Source: Candidatus Poseidoniaceae archaeon
Lineage (GTDB): Archaea; Thermoplasmatota; Poseidoniia; Poseidoniales; Poseidoniaceae
DNA: 40,169 nucleotides
Reading direction: 5' to 3'
NCBI GenBank assembly: GCA_030747785.1
Contig: JASLKC010000004.1
Coordinates: 1-40,169, forward strand
In this document: positions 16,261 to 22,983 of the stretch, in pieces
Layout: every line of letters starts with the position of its first letter
How positions within the stretch are numbered: position 1 is the stretch's first letter
The notes under the pieces: model-generated
Told to the model about the DNA's origin: nothing
Database searches by the model: none
What the model saw: only the letters and a program-made list of their open reading frames with translations
Translations under genes and position numbers: made by a program

Positions 16261-16901
16261 TTAATCACCTCAATTCTGGTTGCTGGACCCATTGTGGTCT
16301 TAACGTAAAGTGAACGAATGTTTCCAATTCCACGCTCTAACTTGGAAGTGACACGATTGTACACTTCCATAGCGTTCTTCAATAATTCTTCATGAGATTG
16401 GGAAAGTGTTCCGAATGAAGCCTGGAAGGTGACCTTGTCACGTGACTTCACAACGGTAGTTGATTGAAGTCCAGATGCGATGACTGCTGGGTCAACAACT
16501 GGTGGTACAGGACGAGGCATCTTTCCACGAGGACCGAGGATGACACCGAGGTAACGTCCAATAAGTCCCATGTGTGGTACTTCAGCGAGGAAGAAATCAT
16601 AGGAATTTGCCAATTTCTTTGCTTGACCCTTGGATTTGCCCAACTCTTCAATCTCTGATGGATCGATGACGTGTATTCCTGCTTTCTTTGCCTTTTTTGC
16701 AGCATCGGAACCAGCGAACATTGCGACCTTGATACTGCGGCCACGGCCAGAAGGAAGACGAATCTCCTCCTGAATACGGTTGTTTGGGTTCTTGAGGTCG
16801 ACATCCTTGATTGTGAACGAGATGTCCATAGATTCGACAAACTTGCGCTCTGGCGCACCTTCGATGGCGCTCCTGATTGCTTCTGAGATTTTTTCTTCCA
16901 T
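16257..16901 (-). CDS. rpl1: Ribosomal protein L1
   Basis: About 214 residues. Binds the L1 stalk of 23S rRNA and guides release of deacylated tRNA. Recognisable parts are the SIKVAMFAGSDAAKKAKKAG region, FFLAEVPHMGLIGRYLGVILGPRGKMPRPVPP (the universally conserved L1 signature) and the C-terminal KTTMGPATRIEVI. The ATG at 16901 is preferred over GTG at 16910 because GGGGTGG lies at the right distance upstream. Archaeal L1 represses its own mRNA in known cases; a G/C-rich hairpin 20 bases upstream of this start may be the site (separate entry). The last codons contain the Shine-Dalgarno for rpl10. Confidence 0.96.
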   Translation of the reverse strand: MEEKISEAIRSAIEGAPERKFVESMDISFTIKDVDLKNPNNRIQEEIRLPSGRGRSIKVAMFAGSDAAKKAKKAGIHVIDPSEIEELGKSKGQAKKLANSYDFFLAEVPHMGLIGRYLGVILGPRGKMPRPVPPVVDPAVIASGLQSTTVVKSRDKVTFQASFGTLSQSHEELLKNAMEVYNRVTSKLERGIGNIRSLYVKTTMGPATRIEVIN

Positions 16902-16921
16902 TTTTTCCACCCCTTCGGTCG

Positions 16922-16945
16922 GCGGAGGCCAAGGCCCCCTCCCGC
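16922..16945 (-). promoter_or_regulatory. G/C-rich leader hairpin upstream of rpl1
   Basis: In the 59-base space between rpl11 and rpl1, GCGGGAGG can pair with CCTCCGC with one bulged G (minus-strand reading); an alternative inner GGCC/GGCC pairing also exists. L1 autoregulation through an mRNA mimic of its rRNA site is established for methanogens and bacteria; assignment here is inference. Confidence 0.35.
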
Positions 16946-16960
16946 GGTCCGTGAATCAGT

Positions 16961-17242
16961 TCAAGCAAAACGTGTGTCCCATTCTCCTTTCTCGATTGTA
17001 GTCAGTGCATCCTTAGCCCAGAGTCCATCGATTTTCACACGCATTGCGACACAAGTGCCGATGACCTCACGGGTCTGCGCCTTCAGATCGTTTCCGGTCA
17101 AGTGGCCTTCTTTCGCCTTCTGGCGAGCGACGTCCATTGCCTTCTCGAGACTCAAGTCCTCGGTTGCGGCATCCAACGAACCATTGCACTTCTTGACACC
17201 TAGAGCCTTCTTGATGAGCTCGCTGGTCCAGGGCTTTGGCAT
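16961..17242 (-). CDS. rpl11: Ribosomal protein L11, C-terminal domain only
   Basis: 93 residues instead of the usual ~140-165. It aligns with the C-terminal rRNA-binding domain of L11: TSELIKKALGVKK (family: tsaLIKKelG), LSLEKAMDVARQKAKEGHLTGNDLKAQTREVIGTCVAMRVKIDG and a short acidic end. The whole N-terminal domain, including the PGPPLGPxLG loop, is absent. The start looks genuine: AGAGGTG lies at the right distance before the ATG, the upstream 106 bp contain a TATA-like box and no coding remnant, and the next gene upstream is intact spt5. So this appears to be a domain loss, not a frameshift. Position in the rpl11-rpl1-rpl10-rpl12 cluster supports the identity. Confidence 0.88.
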   Translation of the reverse strand: MPKPWTSELIKKALGVKKCNGSLDAATEDLSLEKAMDVARQKAKEGHLTGNDLKAQTREVIGTCVAMRVKIDGLWAKDALTTIEKGEWDTRFA

Positions 17243-17296
17243 GATTGAACACCTCTGACGCTCACGGACGTGAGCAAGTCGCCGACTAAACCCCCC

Positions 17297-17304
17297 TATT
17301 TAAT
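17297..17304 (-). promoter_or_regulatory. TATA-like box for the rpl11-rpl1-rpl10-rpl12 operon
   Basis: Minus-strand ATTAAATA lies 55 bp upstream of the rpl11 ATG in a space otherwise rich in G+C. Transcription starting ~25 bp downstream would give a leader of ~30 bases carrying AGAGGTG. Confidence 0.5.
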
Positions 17305-17348
17305 CGCGCCGTGTGGCAACAATGGGGTAATCAGGGCACCTCTCTGTA

Positions 17349-18266
17349 TCACTCGACGCGCTCGATGACTCGAACGTGATCTCCACGCATCTTCAAGGTC
17401 ATTGGAATAGGCTGTTCGTACAGCTCCATGCTGACCTCTTCTTTGGTTTCTGCAACGCTGGTAACGCGTGCTTTCTCACCCTTGAATGCACCAGTGACGA
17501 TTTCGACAATACAACCAACCTCGATTCCGCTGGTAACAGCCTTTGGCTCGAGATATGGTAGAATGTCTTTGAGAGGTGCTTCACCTGGAAGAACGGTCTT
17601 TGCGTTCTTCAGTGGAGTCTGGTTTAGTCCACGGCGTGCTTTCGGGTCACGGCCACCGGAGCGACCGATCAACTTCTCAACGTGGTGGAGAGCACTTGAC
17701 TCAACCATCACATATCCACGCATGCCCGTTGGGTGGAGGATTCCAAAGATTTCATCTTGAATGGATGAAAGTGAACCACTACCCATTAGGCGAGCTTGCA
17801 TTTCATCAGCGACACGCTTCTCAGAACCGATTGCGGTTTTGACGATGAAAAGGTAAGCGGAAACGGAACCGTACATTTCACGTACGATTTTCTCACTACC
17901 TTCTTGTTCGAGGTCTGCGAAAACGCAGTTGTGATTCTGAATGTCTCCGGGGTCTACCCAAACGCTCTCGATATAGCGACCGGAAGGTGTGACTTCCTTA
18001 GAGGAAGATACAACGAGAATGGGTCGGATATCCTGCATTACATTGCTAGAACTGATAACACCGAGTGCCGGTCCAGATCGAACATAGGTCAAATCCTCTG
18101 TAGGAATACCTGTGCACTCTGCGACACGAGCGATTATTTCCTCTGGTTCTTCGCCAATACCGTATACTCCATCCCAAAGGGCTGGAGAATCTGCATCGGA
18201 CTTTGAGCGGCGCAAAAGGAGAAGTTCTTCCTCGTGTCTAACAAATGCGATAAATGCGTCTGCCAT
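17349..18266 (-). CDS. spt5: Transcription elongation factor Spt5/NusG with N-terminal Nudix-like domain
   Basis: 305 residues, about twice the length of a normal archaeal Spt5. Residues ~137-235 are the NGN domain (YLFIVKTAIGSEKRVADEMQ, ILHPTGMRGYVMVES, LPGEAPLKDILPYLEP) and ~245-303 the KOW domain (GCIVEIVTGAFKGEKARVT, MRGDHVRVIE). These bind Spt4 and the RNA polymerase clamp for processivity. Residues 1-~125 resemble a Nudix fold: strand FIAFVRHEEELLLLRR, WDGVYGIGEEPEE, helix IIARVAECTGI, and ESVWVDPGDI. The Nudix box lacks key Glu residues (ARVAECTGI against RExxEExGx), so it is probably not catalytic. The start has GAGGTGG overlapping the secE stop. An internal Met131 could start a conventional Spt5 but lacks a ribosome-binding site. 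Confidence 0.92.
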   Translation of the reverse strand: MADAFIAFVRHEEELLLLRRSKSDADSPALWDGVYGIGEEPEEIIARVAECTGIPTEDLTYVRSGPALGVISSSNVMQDIRPILVVSSSKEVTPSGRYIESVWVDPGDIQNHNCVFADLEQEGSEKIVREMYGSVSAYLFIVKTAIGSEKRVADEMQARLMGSGSLSSIQDEIFGILHPTGMRGYVMVESSALHHVEKLIGRSGGRDPKARRGLNQTPLKNAKTVLPGEAPLKDILPYLEPKAVTSGIEVGCIVEIVTGAFKGEKARVTSVAETKEEVSMELYEQPIPMTLKMRGDHVRVIERVE

Positions 18267-18276
18267 CTAAACCACC

Positions 18277-18543
18277 TCAAATACCGAATACGTCGTGTAT
18301 TAACCAAGGGATGAATGTGTCCATAAGGACTAGAATCACAAATCCGATGAAGCCTAAAACGAAAAGGCCAATTCCACAAATAATACTGGTCTGCTTAAAC
18401 TCTTGAGGAGTTGGTTTGCGGGCCATGCGTAGAATACGAGCCCAAGAACCGCGAGAAATCTTGCGGAACTGAGCCTCAATGGCATCTTGCTTAGCCTGTA
18501 CCTTATCCTCAAAAGAGTTGGTCTGATCATTGTCATCCGACAT
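18277..18543 (-). CDS. secE: Protein translocase subunit SecE/Sec61-gamma
   Basis: 88 residues. An acidic N-terminal extension precedes an amphipathic helix ending in SWARILRMARKPTPQEFKQTS, the conserved SecE signature, and a single transmembrane helix (ICGIGLFVLGFIGFVILVLM). SecE clamps the SecY channel. The ATG follows GAGGTGA. Its stop codon TGA is part of the spt5 Shine-Dalgarno (TGAGGTGGTTTAGATG), matching the conserved archaeal secE-spt5 gene order. The N-terminal extension is longer than in many archaeal SecE proteins, which are commonly ~60 residues. Confidence 0.94.
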   Translation of the reverse strand: MSDDNDQTNSFEDKVQAKQDAIEAQFRKISRGSWARILRMARKPTPQEFKQTSIICGIGLFVLGFIGFVILVLMDTFIPWLIHDVFGI

Positions 18544-18654
18544 GGTTTCACCTCAGGGGATTCAAGGCGACTTATGACCCTCATTTAACCCAACCGGCGC
18601 GACCGTAGGCCCTCACCCGACTGGTTCAAAGCACTCCTGTGCCTCGATGACTCC

Positions 18655-19506
18655 ATGGCGGAGCGTGACCCATATCAGGTTCTCGGTGTGTCACGAGGGG
18701 CTAGTGATGCCGAGATTAAGAAGGCGTTTCGCAAACTTGCTCGCCAATTTCACCCTGACAGAAATGATGGGTCTCCACAAGCAGAAGCGCGTTTCAAGGA
18801 AGTACAAGCCGCATACGATTCTATTGGCACAGCCGAAGCCCGACGCACCCACGAACAATCTCAGATGTTTGGCGGCGGCGGGAATCCCTTCGGCGGCGGC
18901 GGAATGGAGGACATCATATCGCAAATGTTCGGTGGCGGCATGGGTGGAATGGGCGGTATGCCAAGAGGCGGGGCCCAAAGGCCTCGTCCACCTACTGAGC
19001 GCGGCCAAAATGCCACAGCATGGCTCGACCTTACACAGGAAGAAGCGAAGGCTGGTGGATCTTTTAACATCAAATTCAAACAATTAATTCCAGGTAGTCA
19101 CGGAAGTATCGACCAGAAGAGCAAGATGATTCGTCTCAATGTCAAGTCCGGTACTCGACATGGTAAGGAAATGCGAGTTAAGGACCAAGGTCACGGCCAT
19201 CCCCAAGGGGTAAATGGAGACCTAATTGTCACAATTAGAGTCGACCCTGGAGAAGGATGCCGATGGGATGGTGACCGCATTGTCAAAGAAGTTGAAGTGA
19301 CATATTCTGTATTGATGCTTGGAGGTAAGGTAACCGTAACCCTTCCCAATGGAGTAAAGGGGAAAATCTCAATTCCTCCTCTCTCACAAGTTGGAGACCG
19401 TCAACGAGTGAAAGACATCGACATTGAATTCATTCTTTCTGAAAAGGAAGAGCTCACCGAATTCCAGAAGGATGCTCTAGAGGCCCTGAAGGATGTGGGT
19501 CTGTGA
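18655..19506 (+). CDS. J-domain co-chaperone, DnaJ/CbpA type without zinc finger
   Basis: 283 residues. Residues ~4-70 are a J domain with the HPD tripeptide (FHPDRNDG) that stimulates Hsp70/DnaK ATPase. A Gly/Phe/Met-rich linker follows (~72-115), then two beta-sandwich substrate-binding domains ([61 protein letters not shown]). The CxxCxGxG zinc-finger domain of classical DnaJ is absent, so this is a type B protein like CbpA. It ends in the four-base overlap GTGA with the RNase gene. Divergent from secE across 111 bp. Confidence 0.93.
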   Translation: MAERDPYQVLGVSRGASDAEIKKAFRKLARQFHPDRNDGSPQAEARFKEVQAAYDSIGTAEARRTHEQSQMFGGGGNPFGGGGMEDIISQMFGGGMGGMGGMPRGGAQRPRPPTERGQNATAWLDLTQEEAKAGGSFNIKFKQLIPGSHGSIDQKSKMIRLNVKSGTRHGKEMRVKDQGHGHPQGVNGDLIVTIRVDPGEGCRWDGDRIVKEVEVTYSVLMLGGKVTVTLPNGVKGKISIPPLSQVGDRQRVKDIDIEFILSEKEELTEFQKDALEALKDVGL

Positions 19507-21569
19507 AGAAGCGCAAGGGTCGTGAAGCACCACCTGAGGAGCGACTATACCGGCGTATCCTTGGACATGGGCTCGAGGGTGAACTCTCTCTCGACCTTGT
19601 GTGTGACACTATCAGGGCGAGAGAACCCAATCTCAAACAGAATGAGAAGCAGTTACACAGCCAAATTCAGGAGACTATCATTCATGCTTGCCGCAAAGGC
19701 GAGTTATTCATCGGTAAGTCAGAAGCATTCTCACTTAGAACAAAGGAGGCCAAGGAGGCCATAGAGGCTTCAGTCAGAAAATTCAGAGAAGGAGCACATG
19801 AAGGCGCTATGCTCGCCCTTCTGAAAGGCGAGCCGATACCAGATGATTTCTCCTTGCTACCAAATGAAGTTCTACGCACATACCTTGGTTTCAACTTGGT
19901 CAAACAACTCGAAAAGAATGCGCAAAAGAAGAGTGGTCTGAGATTCCCTGACCCGATGATTGCAATGGCATGGTTGATGCGCGACCATTTTACTCCTGAG
20001 CAAATGCTCGATGCGCGCCTCGATTTCCGTCGTAGGCAGAACGACAATCCATTCCCAAGAGAATACCGTGAGGACTTGATCAAACATGCTGAAACTCTGC
20101 CAGCCCCCTCGATGGCTGAAGATAGGGTAGACCTACGACATATCCCATTCGTCACTATCGATCCACCTGATGCCAAGGACTTCGATGATGCGGTCTGCCT
20201 CATTGATGACACCCTATGGGTTGCTATTGCCGATGTTGCTCACTATGTCAGACCTGATACCGCTCTGGACCTTCACGCACGCCATAGAGCAACCAGCGTG
20301 TATCTTCCTCACTGTGTCCTACCTATGCTCCCACCAAGGCTTGCTGATGACCTGTGTTCGCTTCGAGATGATGCTGACCGCTTCGCCATGGTAGTAGAGA
20401 TGCGAATTGAAGGTGCCGAGGTAGTGGAGACAAAAGCACATCAGGCCCTCATCAGAGTGAAGCAGAACCTCTCGTATGACGAGGTTCTCGATAAGGAGTT
20501 ATTTCCCGAAATGATGGAACTCTCGAAGCAGATGAAAAAGCGCCGAATTGGCCTAGACATTGCTGGAGCCGAAATACGCCCGCGTATCAGGGAGGATGGA
20601 ATCTCCCTCGATGTCAAATGGCCGAGTGATGCTACCGAGATGATTGAAGCCTTCATGGTCGCAACCAATGAAGCGATTGGACATCTGCTCGGTGATGCTG
20701 GAGCCGCCGTACCTTGGCGCTGCCACTCACCACCAGATTCCCCGGAGGTTGATTCCCTCAATGCGCGCTTAGATGCTCTAGGAGTCGATATCGAACTACC
20801 CATGCCTTCGCACAGAACCAGTGGACAAAGTGAGGAAAGTGAAACTCTCGACCTCCTCTCTGCATGGGCCGGTCTCAATGTCGAGACCGAGCAGGAGGAA
20901 GATACTGATGACTTCATGTCCAGTGTCATCGATTCCGAAGCTCGTGGAGAGATGCTTCAAGCCCTGAGAGATGCTCAATCTGTAGCATCCAAATTATCTG
21001 ATTCGAAGAGGAGAGTCGTAGACCAGGGCTTGTTCCAACTGATGCAACGCGCTATTTACAGCGAGGAAAACCTCGGCCACTTCGGTCTCGATCTCGACGC
21101 ATATGCTCACTTCACCTCACCGATTAGGCGCTATCCCGACCTAATCGCTCATCGCCAACTCAAGGCGATGTTAGCCGGTAAGGACTGGCCACATAACGAG
21201 GAAGAAGTCGCAGAGATGTCTGCACATTGTTCTGAGCGAGGCATGCAAGCCAAGCGGCTCGAATGGGAACTGGTCTCAAGCGTCTGCAATATGCACCTAA
21301 TGAACAGCGAGGAAAGTGCAACATGGAATGCAAGAATCGTTGGACTCAAGGTACCATGGATATTCCTAGACCTCGAAGATGATGGCTCCTTCCAAGGACG
21401 AATGCACTTACGTCAACTCGGTGGTAGGGAACGTTTGCAAATCGACGAACACGGGCTGACTGTTCTCAATGAAAGCGGCGAAGTATTACTCAATCTCGGT
21501 CAGAAATTCGAATGCCGACTCAGAGGACTCGATATCTGGTCAGGAAGTCTTGACCTCGCCCCTGTATAA
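19503..21569 (+). CDS. RNB-domain exoribonuclease (RNase II/R family)
   Basis: 688 residues. The catalytic RNB domain begins ~residue 205 and has the metal-binding Asp cluster in [14 protein letters not shown] (~D220, D226, D228, D229, matching RNase II D201/207/209/210). Also present are [41 protein letters not shown] and the C-terminal [17 protein letters not shown]. It degrades RNA 3' to 5' hydrolytically. The N-terminal ~200 residues are helical with no clear cold-shock RNA-binding domains; the last ~70 residues may be a degenerate S1-like fold ([31 protein letters not shown]). Start is GTG overlapping the J-protein stop by four bases. RNB enzymes are uncommon in archaea outside some lineages, so transfer is likely. 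Confidence 0.93.
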   Translation: MKKRKGREAPPEERLYRRILGHGLEGELSLDLVCDTIRAREPNLKQNEKQLHSQIQETIIHACRKGELFIGKSEAFSLRTKEAKEAIEASVRKFREGAHEGAMLALLKGEPIPDDFSLLPNEVLRTYLGFNLVKQLEKNAQKKSGLRFPDPMIAMAWLMRDHFTPEQMLDARLDFRRRQNDNPFPREYREDLIKHAETLPAPSMAEDRVDLRHIPFVTIDPPDAKDFDDAVCLIDDTLWVAIADVAHYVRPDTALDLHARHRATSVYLPHCVLPMLPPRLADDLCSLRDDADRFAMVVEMRIEGAEVVETKAHQALIRVKQNLSYDEVLDKELFPEMMELSKQMKKRRIGLDIAGAEIRPRIREDGISLDVKWPSDATEMIEAFMVATNEAIGHLLGDAGAAVPWRCHSPPDSPEVDSLNARLDALGVDIELPMPSHRTSGQSEESETLDLLSAWAGLNVETEQEEDTDDFMSSVIDSEARGEMLQALRDAQSVASKLSDSKRRVVDQGLFQLMQRAIYSEENLGHFGLDLDAYAHFTSPIRRYPDLIAHRQLKAMLAGKDWPHNEEEVAEMSAHCSERGMQAKRLEWELVSSVCNMHLMNSEESATWNARIVGLKVPWIFLDLEDDGSFQGRMHLRQLGGRERLQIDEHGLTVLNESGEVLLNLGQKFECRLRGLDIWSGSLDLAPV

Positions 21570-21574
21570 TTTGA

Positions 21575-21715
21575 GTGCGAGAGGCAAGTAACGAACCTAC
21601 TCAAACTTCAGATATTGAAGATGGAAATTTGATACCAGGTTTCACATTGTTGCCAACACTTGTAGCATCGGTTTTCGCTGTATTTATCGTTAGTCGAAAT
21701 GAAAAGCAACGATAG
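21575..21715 (+). CDS. 46-residue mini-ORF consisting of a PGF-CTERM-type tail
   Basis: Starts with GTG six bases after the RNase stop and ends TAG at 21715. The product is a short polar, acidic lead (NEPTQTSDIEDGN), then IPGF, a hydrophobic helix (TLLPTLVASVFAVFIVS) and a basic tail RNEKQR. The layout matches the PGF-CTERM sorting signal seen on the surface protein at the start of this window, but with almost no ectodomain. It may be the remnant of a surface-protein gene whose body was deleted, or a genuine small anchored peptide. No good Shine-Dalgarno is seen for the GTG. Confidence 0.45.
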   Translation: MREASNEPTQTSDIEDGNLIPGFTLLPTLVASVFAVFIVSRNEKQR

Positions 21716-21777
21716 ATTGTTTCAACCAATAACGGCTCAGCCCCGGCCTGATACCTACCTAATACTGGAAGATGGAA

Positions 21778-22599
21778 TTATATGCATTCGTATGACAAAA
21801 CAAATGCCAAAGTAAAGTCAACTTCTCCATTGTAAGAATTCGAGTCACCATCATCAATACCTGACCATGATATGAATTTAGCTAATACCATCTCGTCTTC
21901 AATAATTTCACCATAATAAGTACATTCTTCTTCCAATCCCCATGATGGTTCAATTGAAGGATTTGCTATGCTACCTTGCCATTTCAAGCAGCCTGTCGCG
22001 TACTGATTATTAGGACTAATGTCGTATGACCGATCACTGGAAACATATTCCGCACATGCACCGAATGTAACTTCTTCAACAAATGGATCCACATAATATA
22101 ACGCACACAATTCTTCCAAGTAATATGTTCGAGGAGTATCATAATACTCTAAGGCATCACATTCTTCACCTGTTCTATACTCGTAACGATTTCTTTCATC
22201 ATAGAATACTTCAACTTCAAACAATCTATCATCTTCCCCGTTATCGACTTTGATGTGATCAATATATAGATAACCTGTTGCATGATCATATTCAAGAGAA
22301 TAACTATCCTCTAGGGCACCGCCACCAATTGTTGCAACAAGCACCAATGCAACAGTGAGAAGTGTAATTCCAATCACGATTATTCCAATCATTTTCGGAG
22401 TGATGCCACTTGGCTTTGTTTGATTTAATAGAATGATACTATCATCAAACCCCTGTGGCTGGTTGAAATTAATTACATCTTTAACAAAACTGGGTTCAGG
22501 GGTTGCTAATCGAGGGCTTGGTGTGAGGTGATTCGTACAATTAGGGCAAGCAGCCCAATTTGGCGCAACTTCCCCCCCGCAATGTGAACAGAACGGCAT
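21778..22599 (-). CDS. Zinc-ribbon membrane protein with Cys-rich extracellular domain
   Basis: 273 residues. The N-terminus is a cytoplasmic zinc ribbon (MPFCSHCGGEVAPNWAACPNC; two CxxC pairs at residues 4-7 and 18-21). One transmembrane helix follows at ~70-92 (MIGIIVIGITLLTVALVLVAT). The extracellular ~180 residues are Asp/Glu/Tyr-rich with at least seven Cys (EECDALEYY, ELCALYY, FGACAEY, TGCLKW, EECTYY, YECI), probably disulfide-linked. Zinc-ribbon plus membrane helix is a common archaeal layout, but the outer domain is unfamiliar. The surrounding DNA is more A+T-rich than most of the window, and the gene lies between the PGF-CTERM remnant and tRNA-Leu, consistent with an accessory spot. 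Confidence 0.75.
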   Translation of the reverse strand: MPFCSHCGGEVAPNWAACPNCTNHLTPSPRLATPEPSFVKDVINFNQPQGFDDSIILLNQTKPSGITPKMIGIIVIGITLLTVALVLVATIGGGALEDSYSLEYDHATGYLYIDHIKVDNGEDDRLFEVEVFYDERNRYEYRTGEECDALEYYDTPRTYYLEELCALYYVDPFVEEVTFGACAEYVSSDRSYDISPNNQYATGCLKWQGSIANPSIEPSWGLEEECTYYGEIIEDEMVLAKFISWSGIDDGDSNSYNGEVDFTLAFVLSYECI

Positions 22600-22770
22600 T
22601 GAAAATCACTATTTATCAAAGTACATAAATTTTGATATCAATATGCAACGAAGGTAAAATACCCTAGCAAATTATACTCAGCAACTATCATTATTATTGG
22701 TTCGCAATTCACTAATTGGACTTTACTAATTGCGACTTTATTGATATTCATTTACTCCAATATTGAGTAC

Positions 22771-22776
22771 AAAAAA
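22771..22776 (-). terminator. T-run downstream of tRNA-Leu
   Basis: Six consecutive T on the minus strand, ~55 bases past the tRNA 3' end, in an A+T-rich 230-bp spacer with no gene. Oligo-T is the usual archaeal termination signal. Confidence 0.4.
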
Positions 22777-22829
22777 GTAAGTTTATACTCATACGGGGTA
22801 CGGTTTCAGTACAACGATTAGAGGAGAGG

Positions 22830-22913
22830 TGCGGGGGGCAGGATTCGAACCTGCGAATCAATAAGAAATGGGACCTAAACCCACCGCCGTTGACCAAGCT
22901 GGGCGACCCCCGC
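22830..22913 (-). tRNA. tRNA-Leu (anticodon UAG)
   Basis: Cloverleaf read on the minus strand: acceptor GCGGGGG pairs with CCCCCGC; D-arm GCC/GGC with the AGCTTGGTCAA loop; anticodon stem GTGGG/CCCAT with loop TTTAGGT, giving UAG (plus-strand positions 22875-22877); a variable region of ~13 bases; T-arm GCAGG TTCGAAT CCTGC; discriminator A at 22830. It decodes CUA and, by wobble, other CUN codons. The long variable region is consistent with a class II Leu tRNA. The 3' CCA is not encoded (next bases CCT). No intron is seen. Confidence 0.95.
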
Positions 22914-22983
22914 GCAAACATGCGTACATGATTCCCTTCATCAAACCGACTGTTCAAGAACTAGAGGCAAACACCGCAACACA

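Noticed and set aside
17243-17348. A frameshifted L11 N-terminal domain upstream of rpl11
   Set aside because: The 106 bp contain a TATA-like box, a G/C-rich stretch and a Shine-Dalgarno, and are too short for ~70 residues. No frame shows the PGPPLGP motif.
20441-20929. 162-residue minus-strand frame inside the RNB ribonuclease gene
   Set aside because: It is opposite the conserved catalytic domain, and its Ser/Arg-rich composition is what antisense of acidic codons produces.
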